Positions 1 through 10,126 are shown, counted from the first letter of the stretch. The stretch is 64,000 nt of DNA from Stappia sp. (GCF_040110915.1 NZ_CP157793.1:4485001-4549000); one strand, 5' to 3'. Notes: generated by a model not told the origin, from the letters alone. Numbers and translations are program-made.

Positions 1-3000
1 ACCGATGTCCTGAATGATCGTCGCGCCGAAGCTCGTCGCCGCGTTGGAATTGACGTAGCCGATGCCGCGCGCGCCGGCACCCGTTCCCATGTCGATGGTC
101 GTCGCGCCGAAGGTCACGGCGCCGGTGTTGCCGTCGAGCGTGATGCCATTGCCGCCCGCATCCGTGACGGTGGTCGTCCCGGAGAAGGTGACGCTGGCAT
201 CATTGCCGCGCAGCACGAGGCCGTCGCCGGTCGCCCCGTTCACGTCGGTCGTGCCGGTGACCGTGAAGCTGCCGGAGATATCCTCGAGCAGCACGCCGGT
301 CGTGCCGCCGTTCGCCGTGATGCTGGTCAGCGTCACATCGGCGGTGAAGGGGTCGAACAGCACGCCCGCGGCCGCCGTGGAATTGACGGTGCCCGACGTG
401 GTCGCGAGGCGGAAGCCGCTGCCGGCCCCGGCGTTGAACGCGCCGGACCCCGTCACGTCGAGGCCGGTGCCGGCGGAGGTCACGTCCAGCGCGCCGAAGG
501 CCAGATCGCCGGAGACATTGGCGAGCACGAGGCCGGCGCCCGCGACCGTGCCGCCCTGGCCGATGGCAAGATCGCCGCCCGTCACCGTGTCGCCGGTGAA
601 GTTCGCATCGCCGCCGCCGGTCAACCCGCCGTCGGCGTCGAAGGCGACATCGGTCATCGACACGCCCGCGCCGCCGGCGGCGGTGACCGCGTTGCCGTTG
701 AAGGACGTCACGACAATGGATCCCGCGCCGGACCCGTCGAGCGAAATGCCCGCCTGCCCGGCAAGCGCGACCATCACGTTGTCGAGGCGCGCCGTGATCG
801 ATTGCCCGCCGTCGGTGACGCGCACGCCGTCGCCGGTGATGTCGTCGCTTGGCCCCGTCGCCGAGCCGCCGATGGTGACGCCGGAAATCGAGGCACTGGC
901 GCCGGCGATGTCGATCCCGTCGCCGCCGGTGTTGTCGATGGTGTTGGTGCCGGCGAGCGTGAAGCTGCCCGTCGCGTCATCGTCGGTGACGCGGATGCCG
1001 TCGCCGCCCGCGGCGTTGATGTCGAGGCCGGTGAGGGTGACGTCGGCGTCGGAATTGGTCACGGCCACCGCGTCGCCCCCGGCGCGGAGTGTCGAGGCAT
1101 TGGTGGCATTGCCGATGGCGATCGTGCCGCCGGAATTCGCGCCGATCTCGACGCCGGCCCCCGTCGGGGCGGTCGTCGCGCCGATGCGAAGCTGGCCGGT
1201 CGCGGTGGTGCCGATGTCGAGCGTGCCGGCGGTCTGGCTCACCGTGACGCCGGTGGCCCCGCCGTCGACGACCAGTCCCGTGACGCCATTGGCCGTGCCC
1301 GTGCCGAGCGCGATGGTCGTATTCGCGCCGCCCACGGCGACGCCGGTGCCGCCCGCGCCGAGATCGAGATCGGCCGAGGTCAGCGTGAGGCCGTTGGCCC
1401 CGGTGATCGCGTCGAGGTCGATCGCGGTGCCCGTGTGGCCGGCGAGCGCCGCGGAACCGAGGACGATGCCGCCATTGGTCGTGTCGACCGTGTCGAGCGA
1501 AATGCCGTCGTCCGCCCCTCCGGCGGTGACCGCCAGCGTGTCGAAGTTCAGCCCGCCCGCGCCGATGCTGACATTGGCGAGATCGAGCGCGGTTCCCGTC
1601 CCGGTCGTGATCGTTTCGGCGCCGCCCGTCGCCGCCACGCCGATGGTTGCGCCCCCGGAGGCCGAAACGCCCGCGCCGTTCGCCGTGTCGACGGCGAGCC
1701 CGCCGCCGAAGGCCGATGTGCCGCCGGTCTGACTGATGCCGCCGCCCGTTCCGGTCTGGGTGACGGTGACGGCGCCGTTGAACGCCGTCGTGCCGCCCGA
1801 CTGGACGATGCCGTCTCCGGTTCCCCCGTGGGTGACGGTCAGCGTGTTGTTGAAGGTCGTGGTGCCACCGGCGACGACGAGGCCGTTTCCGGTGCTTCCC
1901 GCGGCCCCGGTCATGGTCACGGCACCGTTGAACGTGGCGCTGCCGCTGTTCACCGTGAGAATGTCGCCGGTCATGCTCGACAGGGTGCCGGAGGTGGTCC
2001 CGTTGAACGTGACGTCGGTTCCGCTCGTGACGATGCCGTCCCCGTTGGTGGTGACGCTGGTGTTTTCGAACGCGACCGTTCCGGTCACGGAGTTGAGGGT
2101 GATGCCGGTGGCGGTCGAGCCGTTCGAAACGGTGAGGCCGGTGACATTCAGGTTGGCTGTGCCGCTGGCGAGCAGGGCCGAGCCGCCCGCGCCGGTGTTC
2201 CCTAGAATGAAATCCTGAAGAACCGCGTTATTGCCGGCCGTCAGCGTGGTGGTCGCGGCGCTGGTCAGCGTCGCGGCGCCGTTGCTGGTGGGGTCCGAGA
2301 TCGTGTCCGCAGCACCCGGCACCCCGGAGAAAAGCGTGGTGTCGATGTCCAGTCCGCTGGTCGCGAAGGTCCGCCCGTTCCCGAAAGACGCCATGGTCTG
2401 GTCGTCGGACAGGGTGAAGCCGTCGTTGTCGACGATCGTCGCCCCATCGTCGATCAGGACGAAGATGACGTTCGCGGTCGTGATCGCATCCGCCGTTGCA
2501 ATCGTGGCGCGGTTGTCGACGTCCGATCCGGAGCCGTCGCCGGTTGCGTTCGCGGCAACGAAGACCAGCTGGTCGCCCGGGCTTGAGTTGAAGTCGAGCG
2601 CGCCGGTGAAGCTCGTCACGTCGTCGAAATCATAGGTTCCGGCCGTGACGTCCTTGCCGTTGCGGATCGCCCAGGTCGCCGCCGATATGGACGATCCCTG
2701 GTCGTCGCTGTCCTCGCCGTCGCCGAACACCAGGGCCGTATCGGTGGCGGCGGAGAAGCGCACGCCGATGTCGACGCCGGCGATGGTCGCGCTCTCGCCC
2801 CCCGGATCGGCGTCGCCGAGCCGGATCGTGCCGGTTCCGGTGGTGCCGGACAGGTCGACGCCCGTCGAGCCGGTGGCACCGGTGCCCGTGACGTCGAAGT
2901 CGCTCGCGGTCAGGTCGGCGTCGACGGTGGCGCCGGTCAGGTCGAGACCGGTGGCTCCGGCCGCGTTCAGCGCGATGTCGAGATCGTTGAAGGTCGTCGC

Positions 3001-6000
3001 GCCCGTGGTCGTGCCGGTGACGGCGACGGCGGCGGCCGCGTTGGTCATGGTCACCGACGTGGGGCCGGCGAAGGTGATGTCGGAGGCATTCCCGCCAAGC
3101 TGAAGGCCGGCGTTCGTGGAGCCGCTCACGGTGGTTGCGCCGGTGACGGCGAAGGCGCCGCCCGAGAGCCCGTTCAGCGTCACGCCGGTGGTGCCGCTGC
3201 CCGTCGAGGACAGGCTGTCGAAACTGACGCCGCCCGCGGCCAGTGCGGTCCCGGACAGGCTGAGGGCCTGACCGGCCGTCGATAGGATGCTGGTTGCGCC
3301 GCCCGCCGCGATCCCGAGGGTCCCGCTGTCGGAAGCCAGGAACCCGGTTCCCGTTGTCGTGTCGATGTCGAGATCGCCGGTGAAGCTGAAGGCTGCCCCG
3401 GCGTTGGTCTGGAGGTCGACCGCCGTTGCCGTGCTCGTGTTGGCCGTCACCCCGCCGCTGAAGGTCGCGCTGCCGCCGGTGTTGTTGCTGGCGAGAATCG
3501 CGGTCACCGCATTGGTCTGCGTGATCGTGCCAGCATAGGTCAGGTCGGCGCTGCTGTTCTGGATCGACACGGCCGTGCCGGACGGATCGGTGATCGACGT
3601 GGTCGCGGCGAACTGCAACGTGCCCGCCGACCCGTTCAGGATGTCGAGACCGGCGTCGCCCCCGTTCAGCGTCGTGGTGCCGAGGAAGCTATAGGTCCCG
3701 TCGGCGTTGTCGAATTGCAGGCCGGTGCCGTCGCTCGCGGTCAGTGTGCTGCCCGCCTCGAAGGTGGCCGTGCTCGTATCGCCGTCCGAGACGAGCAGAA
3801 GCTCGTTTGTGGCGTTCGCCTGCGTGACCGTGCCGCTGTAGGTCAGCGTCACGCTGGAGCCGATGAGTCCGACCGCCTCGCCGTCGATGGCCTCGATCGT
3901 GCCGCCGTCGATATCGATCGCGCCGCTCGAGCCGCCCGCCACGCCGAAGCCGACCTGGCTGCCCGCGCCGCCGTTCACGTCGAGTTGCGCGAAGGACAGC
4001 GTGCCGTCGAGGGTTGCCCCCGACACGACCACGCCCCCGGTGCCCACCGTGTCGATGTCGACCTGACCGAACGTCAGCGTCCCGACCCGGTCGGAGATAG
4101 AGATGCCGGTGCCGGTCGAGGTGTCGATATCGAGCAGACCGGCGAAGGTGAGGGTGCCAGCCGAGGTGCCGGCTGTGTTGAACCCGTTCAGTTCGACCCC
4201 GTTGCCGCCCGACCCGGAGATCGTCACGGTGTCCTGGAAGGTCACATCGGCATCGAAGCTGTCCTGAATGTCGATGCCGTCGTCGGTCGCGCCCGCGATC
4301 GTGACGGGGCCGGCGAAGGTGACGGCGCCAGTCACGTCGTTGAGGTCGAGCCCGTCATCACCCACGCCGGTCACCGTGGTCGCGCCGAAGGTGGCGGCGC
4401 TTGCGGTGCCGGCGAGCGCGATGCCATCGCCGGTGGCGTTGGTGACGGTGGTCGCGCCGGTGACGGCGAAGGCGCCGCCCGAGAGCCCGTTCAGCGTCAC
4501 GCCGGTGGTGGCGCTGCCCGTCGAGGACAGGCTGTCGAAACTGACGCCGCCCGCGGCCAGCGCGATGCCGTCGAGCGACAGCGCCTGCGCGCCGGTCGCC
4601 GCGATGCTCTCGGCTCCCGCATCGGCGATGGCAAGCGTGCCGCCGCCCGTCGCCGTGAGGCCGGCCTGCCCGTCGGTGGCGATCTCCAGCCCGCCGGTGA
4701 AGGCGATGTCGGAAGCCTGGCCATTGTTGTCCAGCGAGACGCCGGCGCCGGCGCCGAGCGCGGTCGCGGTGCCGAGCGAGACCTGGCCGCCGAAGGTCAC
4801 GTCGCTGGCGGCCGTCGCGCCGGAAACGGTGATGCCGCCCGCCCCCGCGCCATCCGACGCGATGGCGCCGAAATGGCTGAACGACCCGCCGATGCGGTTG
4901 GTGATGGCAACGGCCGTGCCGCCGGTGTTGGTCACCGAACTCGCCGCGTCGAAGGAGATCGCCGCATCGCCCCCGGTCACGCTGAGCGCAGTCGTGCCGG
5001 TAATGTCGACATTCGTCCCCGTCACCGTCCCCGACACGTCGGTGAGGCTGGCGCTGCCGGTGAGTGTCACGTCGGTGAGCGCGATCGTGCCGCCGGTGGT
5101 GTTGGCAAGCGTCAGCGCGCCGCCGGACAGCGTGCCCGCCGCGCCGCCATTGGGCAGCGTGCCGCGGGCGAGGGTGACATCCGCAGATCCGCCGTCGAGG
5201 TCGAGCAGCGTGCCGGCGACGTCGATGGCGTTGCCGGAGAGCGTGAGCGTGCCGGTGGCGGCGTTGACGTCGAAGACGGCGCGTCCGGCGCCGACGTTGG
5301 ACACGGTGACGCCCTCGATCGCGATCGGCCCGCTGCCGGTGATGTCGAGCACATCGCCGGTGCCGCCCGCCCCGGTGAGCGAGACATTGGTGACGTCATT
5401 GTCACCGGCCAGCAGGAACAGGTCGGCGGCGCCGGAATTGGCGATGGCGATCGCGCCGCCCGTTCCGGTTCCCGCGTCGCCGCGCGCCACCGTCACGGAG
5501 GCGAGCCCGGAGACATTCACAGGCGCCCCGCCGATGGACACGGCATTGGCGTTGTCGAAGCCGGTCACATTCTGTCCGCTGGCGAGCGAGAAGCCGGTGC
5601 CGCCGTTCAGCGTGGTGAAGTCGTAGGTGCCATCGAGGAAGACGAAGGTGGTGGCGGTGGCGAGCGTGTCGGCATCGGCCACCGACAGCGGATTGAAGAA
5701 GGAGCCGTCGCCGGCGCCGGTCGTGGCGGCGGCGGAGACGAAGGTGTTGCCGGTCGCCCCGAACTCGGCGACGCCGGTGAAGGCGACATCGTCGAAGTCG
5801 TAGGTGCCCGAGGTCGAGACGAGGCCCTTGACGCCGACGGTCGCGCCGTTGGCGCCGACCGAGATGGTGCTGTTGGTGCCGTTGGCGTCGGTGCCAGACC
5901 CGTCGCCGAAGGTGAACTCGGCATTGGCGCTGGTGGCCGCCGAATTGCCGGACGACAGCTCCACGCCGACCGCCGCGCCCGTGCCGGTGAAGGTGATCGA

Positions 6001-9000
6001 CGAGCCGGTGGCGAAGGAGACGGTCTGCCCGCCGGTGGTCGACGACAGGTCGATGCCGACCGCGCTTGCATTCGTGCGGCCGGTGATCGTGGTGACGCCG
6101 AAGCTCGCCGGGGTATTGGCGCCCGACAGGTCGATGCCGGTGGTTCCGTCGCGCAGATCGGAGATCGTCGTCGCGCCGAAGGTGACCTGCGCGTTGGTGC
6201 CGTTGATGTCGATCCCGGCCACGCCTGCGCCGTGATCGACGGCCGTCGTCGCGAAGGTGGTGGTCCCGGCGTTTCCGGTGATGTCGATGCCGTCGCCGCC
6301 GGCATCGGTCACCGTCGTCATGCCGAAAACGGTGGCGCCGGTGTTGCCGGCAAGCGCCACGCCCGCGCCGCCCGCGCCGGTCACCGTGGTCGCGCCGAAG
6401 GTGGCGGCGCTCGCGATGCCGGCGAGCGCGATGCCGTCGCCGGTGGCGTTGGTGACGGTGGTCGTGCCGGTGACGGCGAAGGCGTCGCCCGAGAGCCCGT
6501 TCAGCGTCACGCCGGTGGTGGCGCTGCCCGTCGAGGACAGGCTGTCGAAACTGACGCCGCCTGCGGCCAGCGCGATGCCGTCGAGCGACAGCGCCTGCGC
6601 GCCGGTCGCCGCGATGCTCTCGGCTCCCGCATCGGCGATGGCAAGCGTGCCGCCGCCCGTCGCCGTGAGGCCGGCCTGCCCGTCGGTGGCGATCTCCAGC
6701 CCGCCGGTGAAGGCGATGTCGGAAGCCTGGCCATTGTTGTCCAGCGAGACGCCGGCGCCGGCGCCGAGCGCGGTCGCGGTGCCGAGCGAGACCTGGCCGC
6801 CGAAGGTCACGTCGCTGGCGGCCATCGCACCGGAAACGGTGATGCCGCCCGCCCCCGCGCCATCCGACATGATGGCGCCGAAATGGCTGAACGACCCGCC
6901 GATGCGGTTGGTGATGGCAACGGCCGTGCCGCCGGTGTTGGTCACCGAACTCGCCGCGTCGAAGGAGATCGCCGCATCGCCCCCCGTCACGCTGAGCGCA
7001 GTCGTGCCGGTAATGTCGACATTCGTCCCCGTCACCGTCCCCGACACGTCGGTGAGGCTGAGACCCGATCCCGTCGCGCCGGATATCTCGACGTCGGTCA
7101 GGGTGACCGCGCCGCTTACGTCCGACAGCGCGACGCCGTTGACGATCGCGCCGGCGCTGCCGCCGATGGTCAGCCCTTCGAGCGTCACGCCGGCGATGCC
7201 GGAGCCGGACAGCGCCGTCCCGGCCGCGCTGCCGATCGTGAGATTGCGCACGGCATTGCCGTTCGCCAGCGACAGGGTCGCCACGGCGCCGCTGCTGTTG
7301 GTCAGCGTGGCGGCGCCCAGGCCGGTCGGGTCGGAGATGGCGGTCGATCCGCTCGGCAGGTTCGCGCCGGTGATATTCGCAGAGATCAGCAGTCCGTTCG
7401 AGGCGAAGGTCCGCCCGTCGCCGAAGGTGTCGACGGTCTGATCGTCCGAGAGCTGGAAGGTGAGCCCGCTCGTGTCGAGCGCCGATCCGTCGTTGATCAG
7501 GATGAAATTGACCGTCCCGAGCCCGGCGGCGGCGCCGATCGCGGTCGCGATCGACGCGCGGTTCTCGGTCGACGAGCCGTCGCCGGTCCCGGTGGCGGTC
7601 GCGGCGACGAAGTAGTTGGTCGTGGTGGAGGCGGTGAAGTTGAACGGGGCGCTGAAGCCCGTGGTGCCGAACGCGTAAGCGCCGTCGGCGGCGTTCACGC
7701 CGACCCCGTCGAGCGAGAAGGCGGTTCCGCCGATGTCGCCGCCGCCCCAGGTGAAGACCGCGTCGGGCGCCGCGGCCGCGGCACCGTTCGATCCGAGCAC
7801 GATGCCGGTCTCCACGCCGGCGATCGTTCCCCCGTTGGTGACGGTGACGCTGCGCCCGTTCTGCGTGCCCGACAGGTCGACGCCGCGGCTGCCGGCCGTG
7901 CCGGTGCCGCTCACATCGAGGCTTTGGATGGTCACGGTCGCGTCGCCGCCGGCGAGATTGAGGCCCGTGCCGGCGCCGAGCGCGGTCACGTCGACGTCGC
8001 CGAAGGTCAGCGTCGCATTCGAGGTGCCCGTCAGGTCGATGCCGTCGCCGCCGGCATTGGCGAGTTGCGTCGTGCCGGTGAAGCCGTAGGTGCCGCCGCC
8101 GCTGATCGACAGCGCGTCGCCGCCGCTGCCGTCGGTCGCCAGATTCTCGACCGCGATGGTGCCGCTGTTTGCCGCGAAGGTCACCGCGTCGCCGGAAACA
8201 CCGGTGACGGTGATGTCGGACAGCGTCGTCGTGCCGGTGTTGTTGGCGATCGACAGGCCGGTCGTTCCGCCGGTGATGGTGATATTGCTGATATTGGCCG
8301 ACTGGTTGTTGAGAAACAGCGACGTGCCGGTGATGCCGCTGAACGACACGTTGCTGACGGTGGCATTCGTCGCGCCGGTGACGCGAATGCCGTCCGTGGC
8401 GTTTTGCACCGAGAGGTCGGTCAGCGTGAAATCCGAGACATTGGTGCCGCCGATGGCGGTCGCCCCGCCCTGGATCGTCAGATCGCGGATCGTCACGCCG
8501 TCGGCCAGCGTCACGGTGGTCACGCCCGGATCGCCGTCGATGGTGCCGTTGGTGCCTTCGAGCAGGAAGTTCGCGGTCGTCCCGTCGCTCAATCGCGTGG
8601 CGATGGTCTCGCCGCCGCCGGTCAGGATCTGGCCGGACTGGAGGGTGACGCCGGAGGTCGTCACCGCGCCGCCGGCGCCCAGCACCACCACGATGCCGTC
8701 GGTCCCGGCGTTTGCGACCGCCGTCGCAAGGCTCGTCGGATCGGCGAAGCTGCCGCTGCCCGACGCGCCCTGGGAGGCATAATAGACCTGCCCGTAGGTT
8801 CGCCCGGTCGCCGGATTGACCACCGGTATCCCGGCGATCGCGGTCGAGCGGCCCTTCTCGCCCGTGCGGATGCCCGTGTCCCGGCGCACGCCCTCGTCCA
8901 TGCGGTCGCGCAGCGCCGACATGCGGCCCTCGCCAAGGGCGCCGCCGCCGTTTCGCCCGGCGAACAGGGGTATGCGCAGCCGCGCGGAGGCGATGGCATC

Positions 9001-9810
9001 GACATCGTCCTCGCTGTCGAAGACCACCTCCGCGCCGAGGGTGAAGCGCGAGCCGGCGAGGCTCAACACGTCGTCGACACGATACTCCAGCCCGAGGCGC
9101 GCGCCGCTGCGCGTGTCATATCCCTCGCGATCGTAGAGATAGCCGCCGGCATAGGGACGGATCGATTGCCCGGCGCCGAAGGGCGAATCGAACAGCGCGC
9201 CGATCTCGCCGGTCAGCCCGTAGAGCAGGGCCTCGGTCCGGTCGGTCCGTACGCGCCCCTCCGTGAGCTGGTTGCCGATCACCGAGACCGTGCCGGTGGA
9301 CGCGATGCTCGAGCCGGCGCCGGCCGATCCGCCGATGGGAATATGGGCGTTGAGACGCAGATCGAAGATGGAGGTGAAGGCTTCAAGCCCAAGCGTCGCG
9401 CCGGCGAACACATTGTCGTTGTCGGTGCGCACCACGTCGATGAAGGCATTGGCGCCCAGGATCAGATCCTCGCCGACGATCTCGCGCAGACCGAGCCCGA
9501 AGGCGGTCGCGCCGCGATTGTCGGTGTCGTAGTCGAGACGCATGTCGAGGAAGACGAGGCTGTCGGCATCCTGCGCGAGCGGCATGAAGCCCTCGAGAAA
9601 CGCCGAGGAGCGCGCCCCCGCCTGGGCCCCGGCTTCCGCCCAGGGCTGCCAGGGCGCGGCCACATCCTGTGCGAACGCCGACCCGCCGCCGCCGGCCAGC
9701 AGGGCGGCCGCGCAGGAGGACGTCAGAAGGTCGCGGCCCGGACGGCGCAGGCCCGCATGGCGCAGGGAGGAGCGGCGCGTGGCCGGGGTGGGCTGGGCCG
9801 AGGCAGGAAT
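1..9810 (-). CDS. Giant inverse autotransporter (intimin/invasin class), 3' end beyond window
   Basis: Partial outer-membrane adhesin; about 3,270 codons are visible and the frame (codons starting at multiples of 3) has no stop from 9828 down to position 1. Seen in order: an Ala/Gly-rich signal segment ending SAFAQ near 9667; an N-terminal beta-barrel at about 9630-8890 (FLEGFMPLAQDADSLVF, ATAFGLGLREIV, LILGANAFID, RPYAGGYLYDREGYDTR); a linker at 8890-8800; then a Thr/Gly/Asp/Val-rich passenger of short beta-helix-like repeats (TTVTDAGGDGI type). Four modules open with a GxGDGSxxN-like segment near 8770, 7610, 5750 and 2560. A barrel before the passenger is the hallmark of type Ve (inverse) autotransporters. 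There is no LysM domain. The frame has no ATG, GTG or TTG before the signal peptide; the start at 9810 is an ATT codon behind GGGGGTG, and the first ordinary start is GTG 9663, which would lose the signal. Length and pathway are typical of surface adhesins; the ligand is unknown. Confidence 0.85.
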   Translation of the reverse strand, partial: MPASAQPTPATRRSSLRHAGLRRPGRDLLTSSCAAALLAGGGGSAFAQDVAAPWQPWAEAGAQAGARSSAFLEGFMPLAQDADSLVFLDMRLDYDTDNRGATAFGLGLREIVGEDLILGANAFIDVVRTDNDNVFAGATLGLEAFTSIFDLRLNAHIPIGGSAGAGSSIASTGTVSVIGNQLTEGRVRTDRTEALLYGLTGEIGALFDSPFGAGQSIRPYAGGYLYDREGYDTRSGARLGLEYRVDDVLSLAGSRFTLGAEVVFDSEDDVDAIASARLRIPLFAGRNGGGALGEGRMSALRDRMDEGVRRDTGIRTGEKGRSTAIAGIPVVNPATGRTYGQVYYASQGASGSGSFADPTSLATAVANAGTDGIVVVLGAGGAVTTSGVTLQSGQILTGGGETIATRLSDGTTANFLLEGTNGTIDGDPGVTTVTLADGVTIRDLTIQGGATAIGGTNVSDFTLTDLSVQNATDGIRVTGATNATVSNVSFSGITGTSLFLNNQSANISNITITGGTTGLSIANNTGTTTLSDITVTGVSGDAVTFAANSGTIAVENLATDGSGGDALSISGGGTYGFTGTTQLANAGGDGIDLTGTSNATLTFGDVDVTALGAGTGLNLAGGDATVTIQSLDVSGTGTAGSRGVDLSGTQNGRSVTVTNGGTIAGVETGIVLGSNGAAAAAPDAVFTWGGGDIGGTAFSLDGVGVNAADGAYAFGTTGFSAPFNFTASTTTNYFVAATATGTGDGSSTENRASIATAIGAAAGLGTVNFILINDGSALDTSGLTFQLSDDQTVDTFGDGRTFASNGLLISANITGANLPSGSTAISDPTGLGAATLTNSSGAVATLSLANGNAVRNLTIGSAAGTALSGSGIAGVTLEGLTIGGSAGAIVNGVALSDVSGAVTLTDVEISGATGSGLSLTDVSGTVTGTNVDITGTTALSVTGGDAAISFDAASSVTNTGGTAVAITNRIGGSFSHFGAIMSDGAGAGGITVSGAMAASDVTFGGQVSLGTATALGAGAGVSLDNNGQASDIAFTGGLEIATDGQAGLTATGGGTLAIADAGAESIAATGAQALSLDGIALAAGGVSFDSLSSTGSATTGVTLNGLSGDAFAVTGTTTVTNATGDGIALAGIASAATFGATTVTGAGGAGVALAGNTGATVFGMTTVTDAGGDGIDITGNAGTTTFATTAVDHGAGVAGIDINGTNAQVTFGATTISDLRDGTTGIDLSGANTPASFGVTTITGRTNASAVGIDLSSTTGGQTVSFATGSSITFTGTGAAVGVELSSGNSAATSANAEFTFGDGSGTDANGTNSTISVGANGATVGVKGLVSTSGTYDFDDVAFTGVAEFGATGNTFVSAAATTGAGDGSFFNPLSVADADTLATATTFVFLDGTYDFTTLNGGTGFSLASGQNVTGFDNANAVSIGGAPVNVSGLASVTVARGDAGTGTGGAIAIANSGAADLFLLAGDNDVTNVSLTGAGGTGDVLDITGSGPIAIEGVTVSNVGAGRAVFDVNAATGTLTLSGNAIDVAGTLLDLDGGSADVTLARGTLPNGGAAGTLSGGALTLANTTGGTIALTDVTLTGSASLTDVSGTVTGTNVDITGTTALSVTGGDAAISFDAASSVTNTGGTAVAITNRIGGSFSHFGAIASDGAGAGGITVSGATAASDVTFGGQVSLGTATALGAGAGVSLDNNGQASDIAFTGGLEIATDGQAGLTATGGGTLAIADAGAESIAATGAQALSLDGIALAAGGVSFDSLSSTGSATTGVTLNGLSGGAFAVTGATTVTNATGDGIALAGTASAATFGATTVTGVGDDGLDLNDVTGAVTFAGPVTIAGATDDGIDIQDSFDADVTFQDTVTISGSGGNGVELNGFNTAGTSAGTLTFAGLLDIDTSTGTGISISDRVGTLTFGQVDIDTVGTGGVVVSGATLDGTLSFAQLDVNGGAGSQVGFGVAGGSSGAIDIDGGTIEAIDGEAVGLIGSSVTLTYSGTVTQANATNELLLVSDGDTSTATFEAGSTLTASDGTGLQFDNADGTYSFLGTTTLNGGDAGLDILNGSAGTLQFAATTSITDPSGTAVSIQNSSADLTYAGTITQTNAVTAILASNNTGGSATFSGGVTANTSTATAVDLQTNAGAAFSFTGDLDIDTTTGTGFLASDSGTLGIAAGGATSILSTAGQALSLSGTALAAGGVSFDSLSSTGSGTTGVTLNGLSGGAFAVTGATTVSGSTNAGLQLGGNASDITFAGPTSVTMTNAAAAVAVTGTTTGATTFNDLDIALNAAGATGLDLTGATVDADLTASDFDVTGTGATGSTGVDLSGTTGTGTIRLGDADPGGESATIAGVDIGVRFSAATDTALVFGDGEDSDDQGSSISAATWAIRNGKDVTAGTYDFDDVTSFTGALDFNSSPGDQLVFVAANATGDGSGSDVDNRATIATADAITTANVIFVLIDDGATIVDNDGFTLSDDQTMASFGNGRTFATSGLDIDTTLFSGVPGAADTISDPTSNGAATLTSAATTTLTAGNNAVLQDFILGNTGAGGSALLASGTANLNVTGLTVSNGSTATGITLNSVTGTVAFENTSVTTNGDGIVTSGTDVTFNGTTSGTLSSMTGDILTVNSGSATFNGAVTMTGAAGSTGNGLVVAGGTTTFNNTLTVTHGGTGDGIVQSGGTTAFNGAVTVTQTGTGGGISQTGGTSAFGGGLAVDTANGAGVSASGGATIGVAATGGAETITTGTGTALDLANVSIGAGGLNFDTLAVTAGGADDGISLDTVDTTNGGIVLGSAALAGHTGTAIDLDAITGANGLTLTSADLDLGAGGTGVAVGGANTTIALGTGTANGVTGLVVDGGATGVTVSQTAGTLDIGTTATGQLRIGATTAPTGAGVEIGANSGGTIAIGNATNASTLRAGGDAVAVTNSDADVTLTGLDINAAGGDGIRVTDDDATGSFTLAGTNTIDNTGGDGIDIAGASASISGVTIGGSATGPSDDITGDGVRVTDGGQSITARLDNVMVALAGQAGISLDGSGAGSIVVTSFNGNAVTAAGGAGVSMTDVAFDADGGLTGGGDANFTGDTVTGGDLAIGQGGTVAGAGLVLANVSGDLAFGALDVTSAGTGLDVTGSGAFNAGAGSGFRLATTSGTVNSTAAAGVLFDPFTADVTLTSITANGGTTGVLLEDISGSFTVTGTTDVNGATGDGLVLRGNDASVTFSGTTTVTDAGGNGITLDGNTGAVTFGATTIDMGTGAGARGIGYVNSNAATSFGATIIQDIG
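3129..3243. repeat. Short third copy of part of the intragenic repeat
   Basis: About 115 bp match 4446-4560 and 6456-6570 with few mismatches, again in the same reading frame (offset 1317 bp from copy A). It shows that pieces of the passenger have been copied more than once. Confidence 0.85.
4365..5050. repeat. Long intragenic direct repeat, copy A
   Basis: About 686 bp nearly identical to 6375-7060 (offset exactly 2010 bp, or 670 codons). I count roughly nine mismatches by eye, so about 98-99% identity. Both copies lie in the passenger of the inverse autotransporter and keep its reading frame. Confidence 0.95.
6375..7060. repeat. Long intragenic direct repeat, copy B
   Basis: Second copy of the repeat at 4365-5050. 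Identity ends sharply after GGTGAGGCTG at 7051-7060 (5041-5050 in copy A), where the flanks diverge completely. Recombination between copies would remove 670 codons in frame. Confidence 0.95.
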
Positions 9811-9990
9811 GGAACACCCCCAAAGACTCTAAGTTGCGAAAGTAACGCGCGTGAACTGACCCGATTTCAGGATTAAATATCTGAAAAACGGGATGAAAGC
9901 GGACGGCCCCGGAACGATTGCCGCTAAGGAAAGATATGGCAATCGGGAATCGATGCTACCGGGAGTTAGGTGTTAACTTTTGGCAAGGGT

Positions 9991-10006
9991 GTTGCAGGAG
10001 TGCAAC
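9991..10006. promoter_or_regulatory. Short perfect inverted repeat
   Basis: GTTGCA-GGAG-TGCAAC is a perfect 6-bp inverted repeat with a 4-base centre, about 180 bp upstream of the autotransporter start. It could be an operator half-site pair or a small hairpin; no regulator can be named. Confidence 0.35.
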
Positions 10007-10126
10007 GATCCCGAGCGGCGGGGCTGCAATGCACCCCTTGATGCGCTTTGCGGTCTCCTTAGGGATATCCGCGCGGCGCGAACCGGGCCCGTGACGTGGG
10101 ACGGCCAGAGACCGGGCGGGGCCATC

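Noticed and set aside
62..1732. Plus-strand open frame of 556 codons rich in Pro, Val and Ser
   Set aside because: Also a shadow of the autotransporter passenger in another frame.
3715..9876. Open frame of 2,053 codons on the plus strand
   Set aside because: It is antisense to the inverse autotransporter, whose minus-strand frame has a signal peptide, barrel and passenger. The plus translation is Arg/Ala/Gly-rich with no domain and results from GC-rich repetitive codons.
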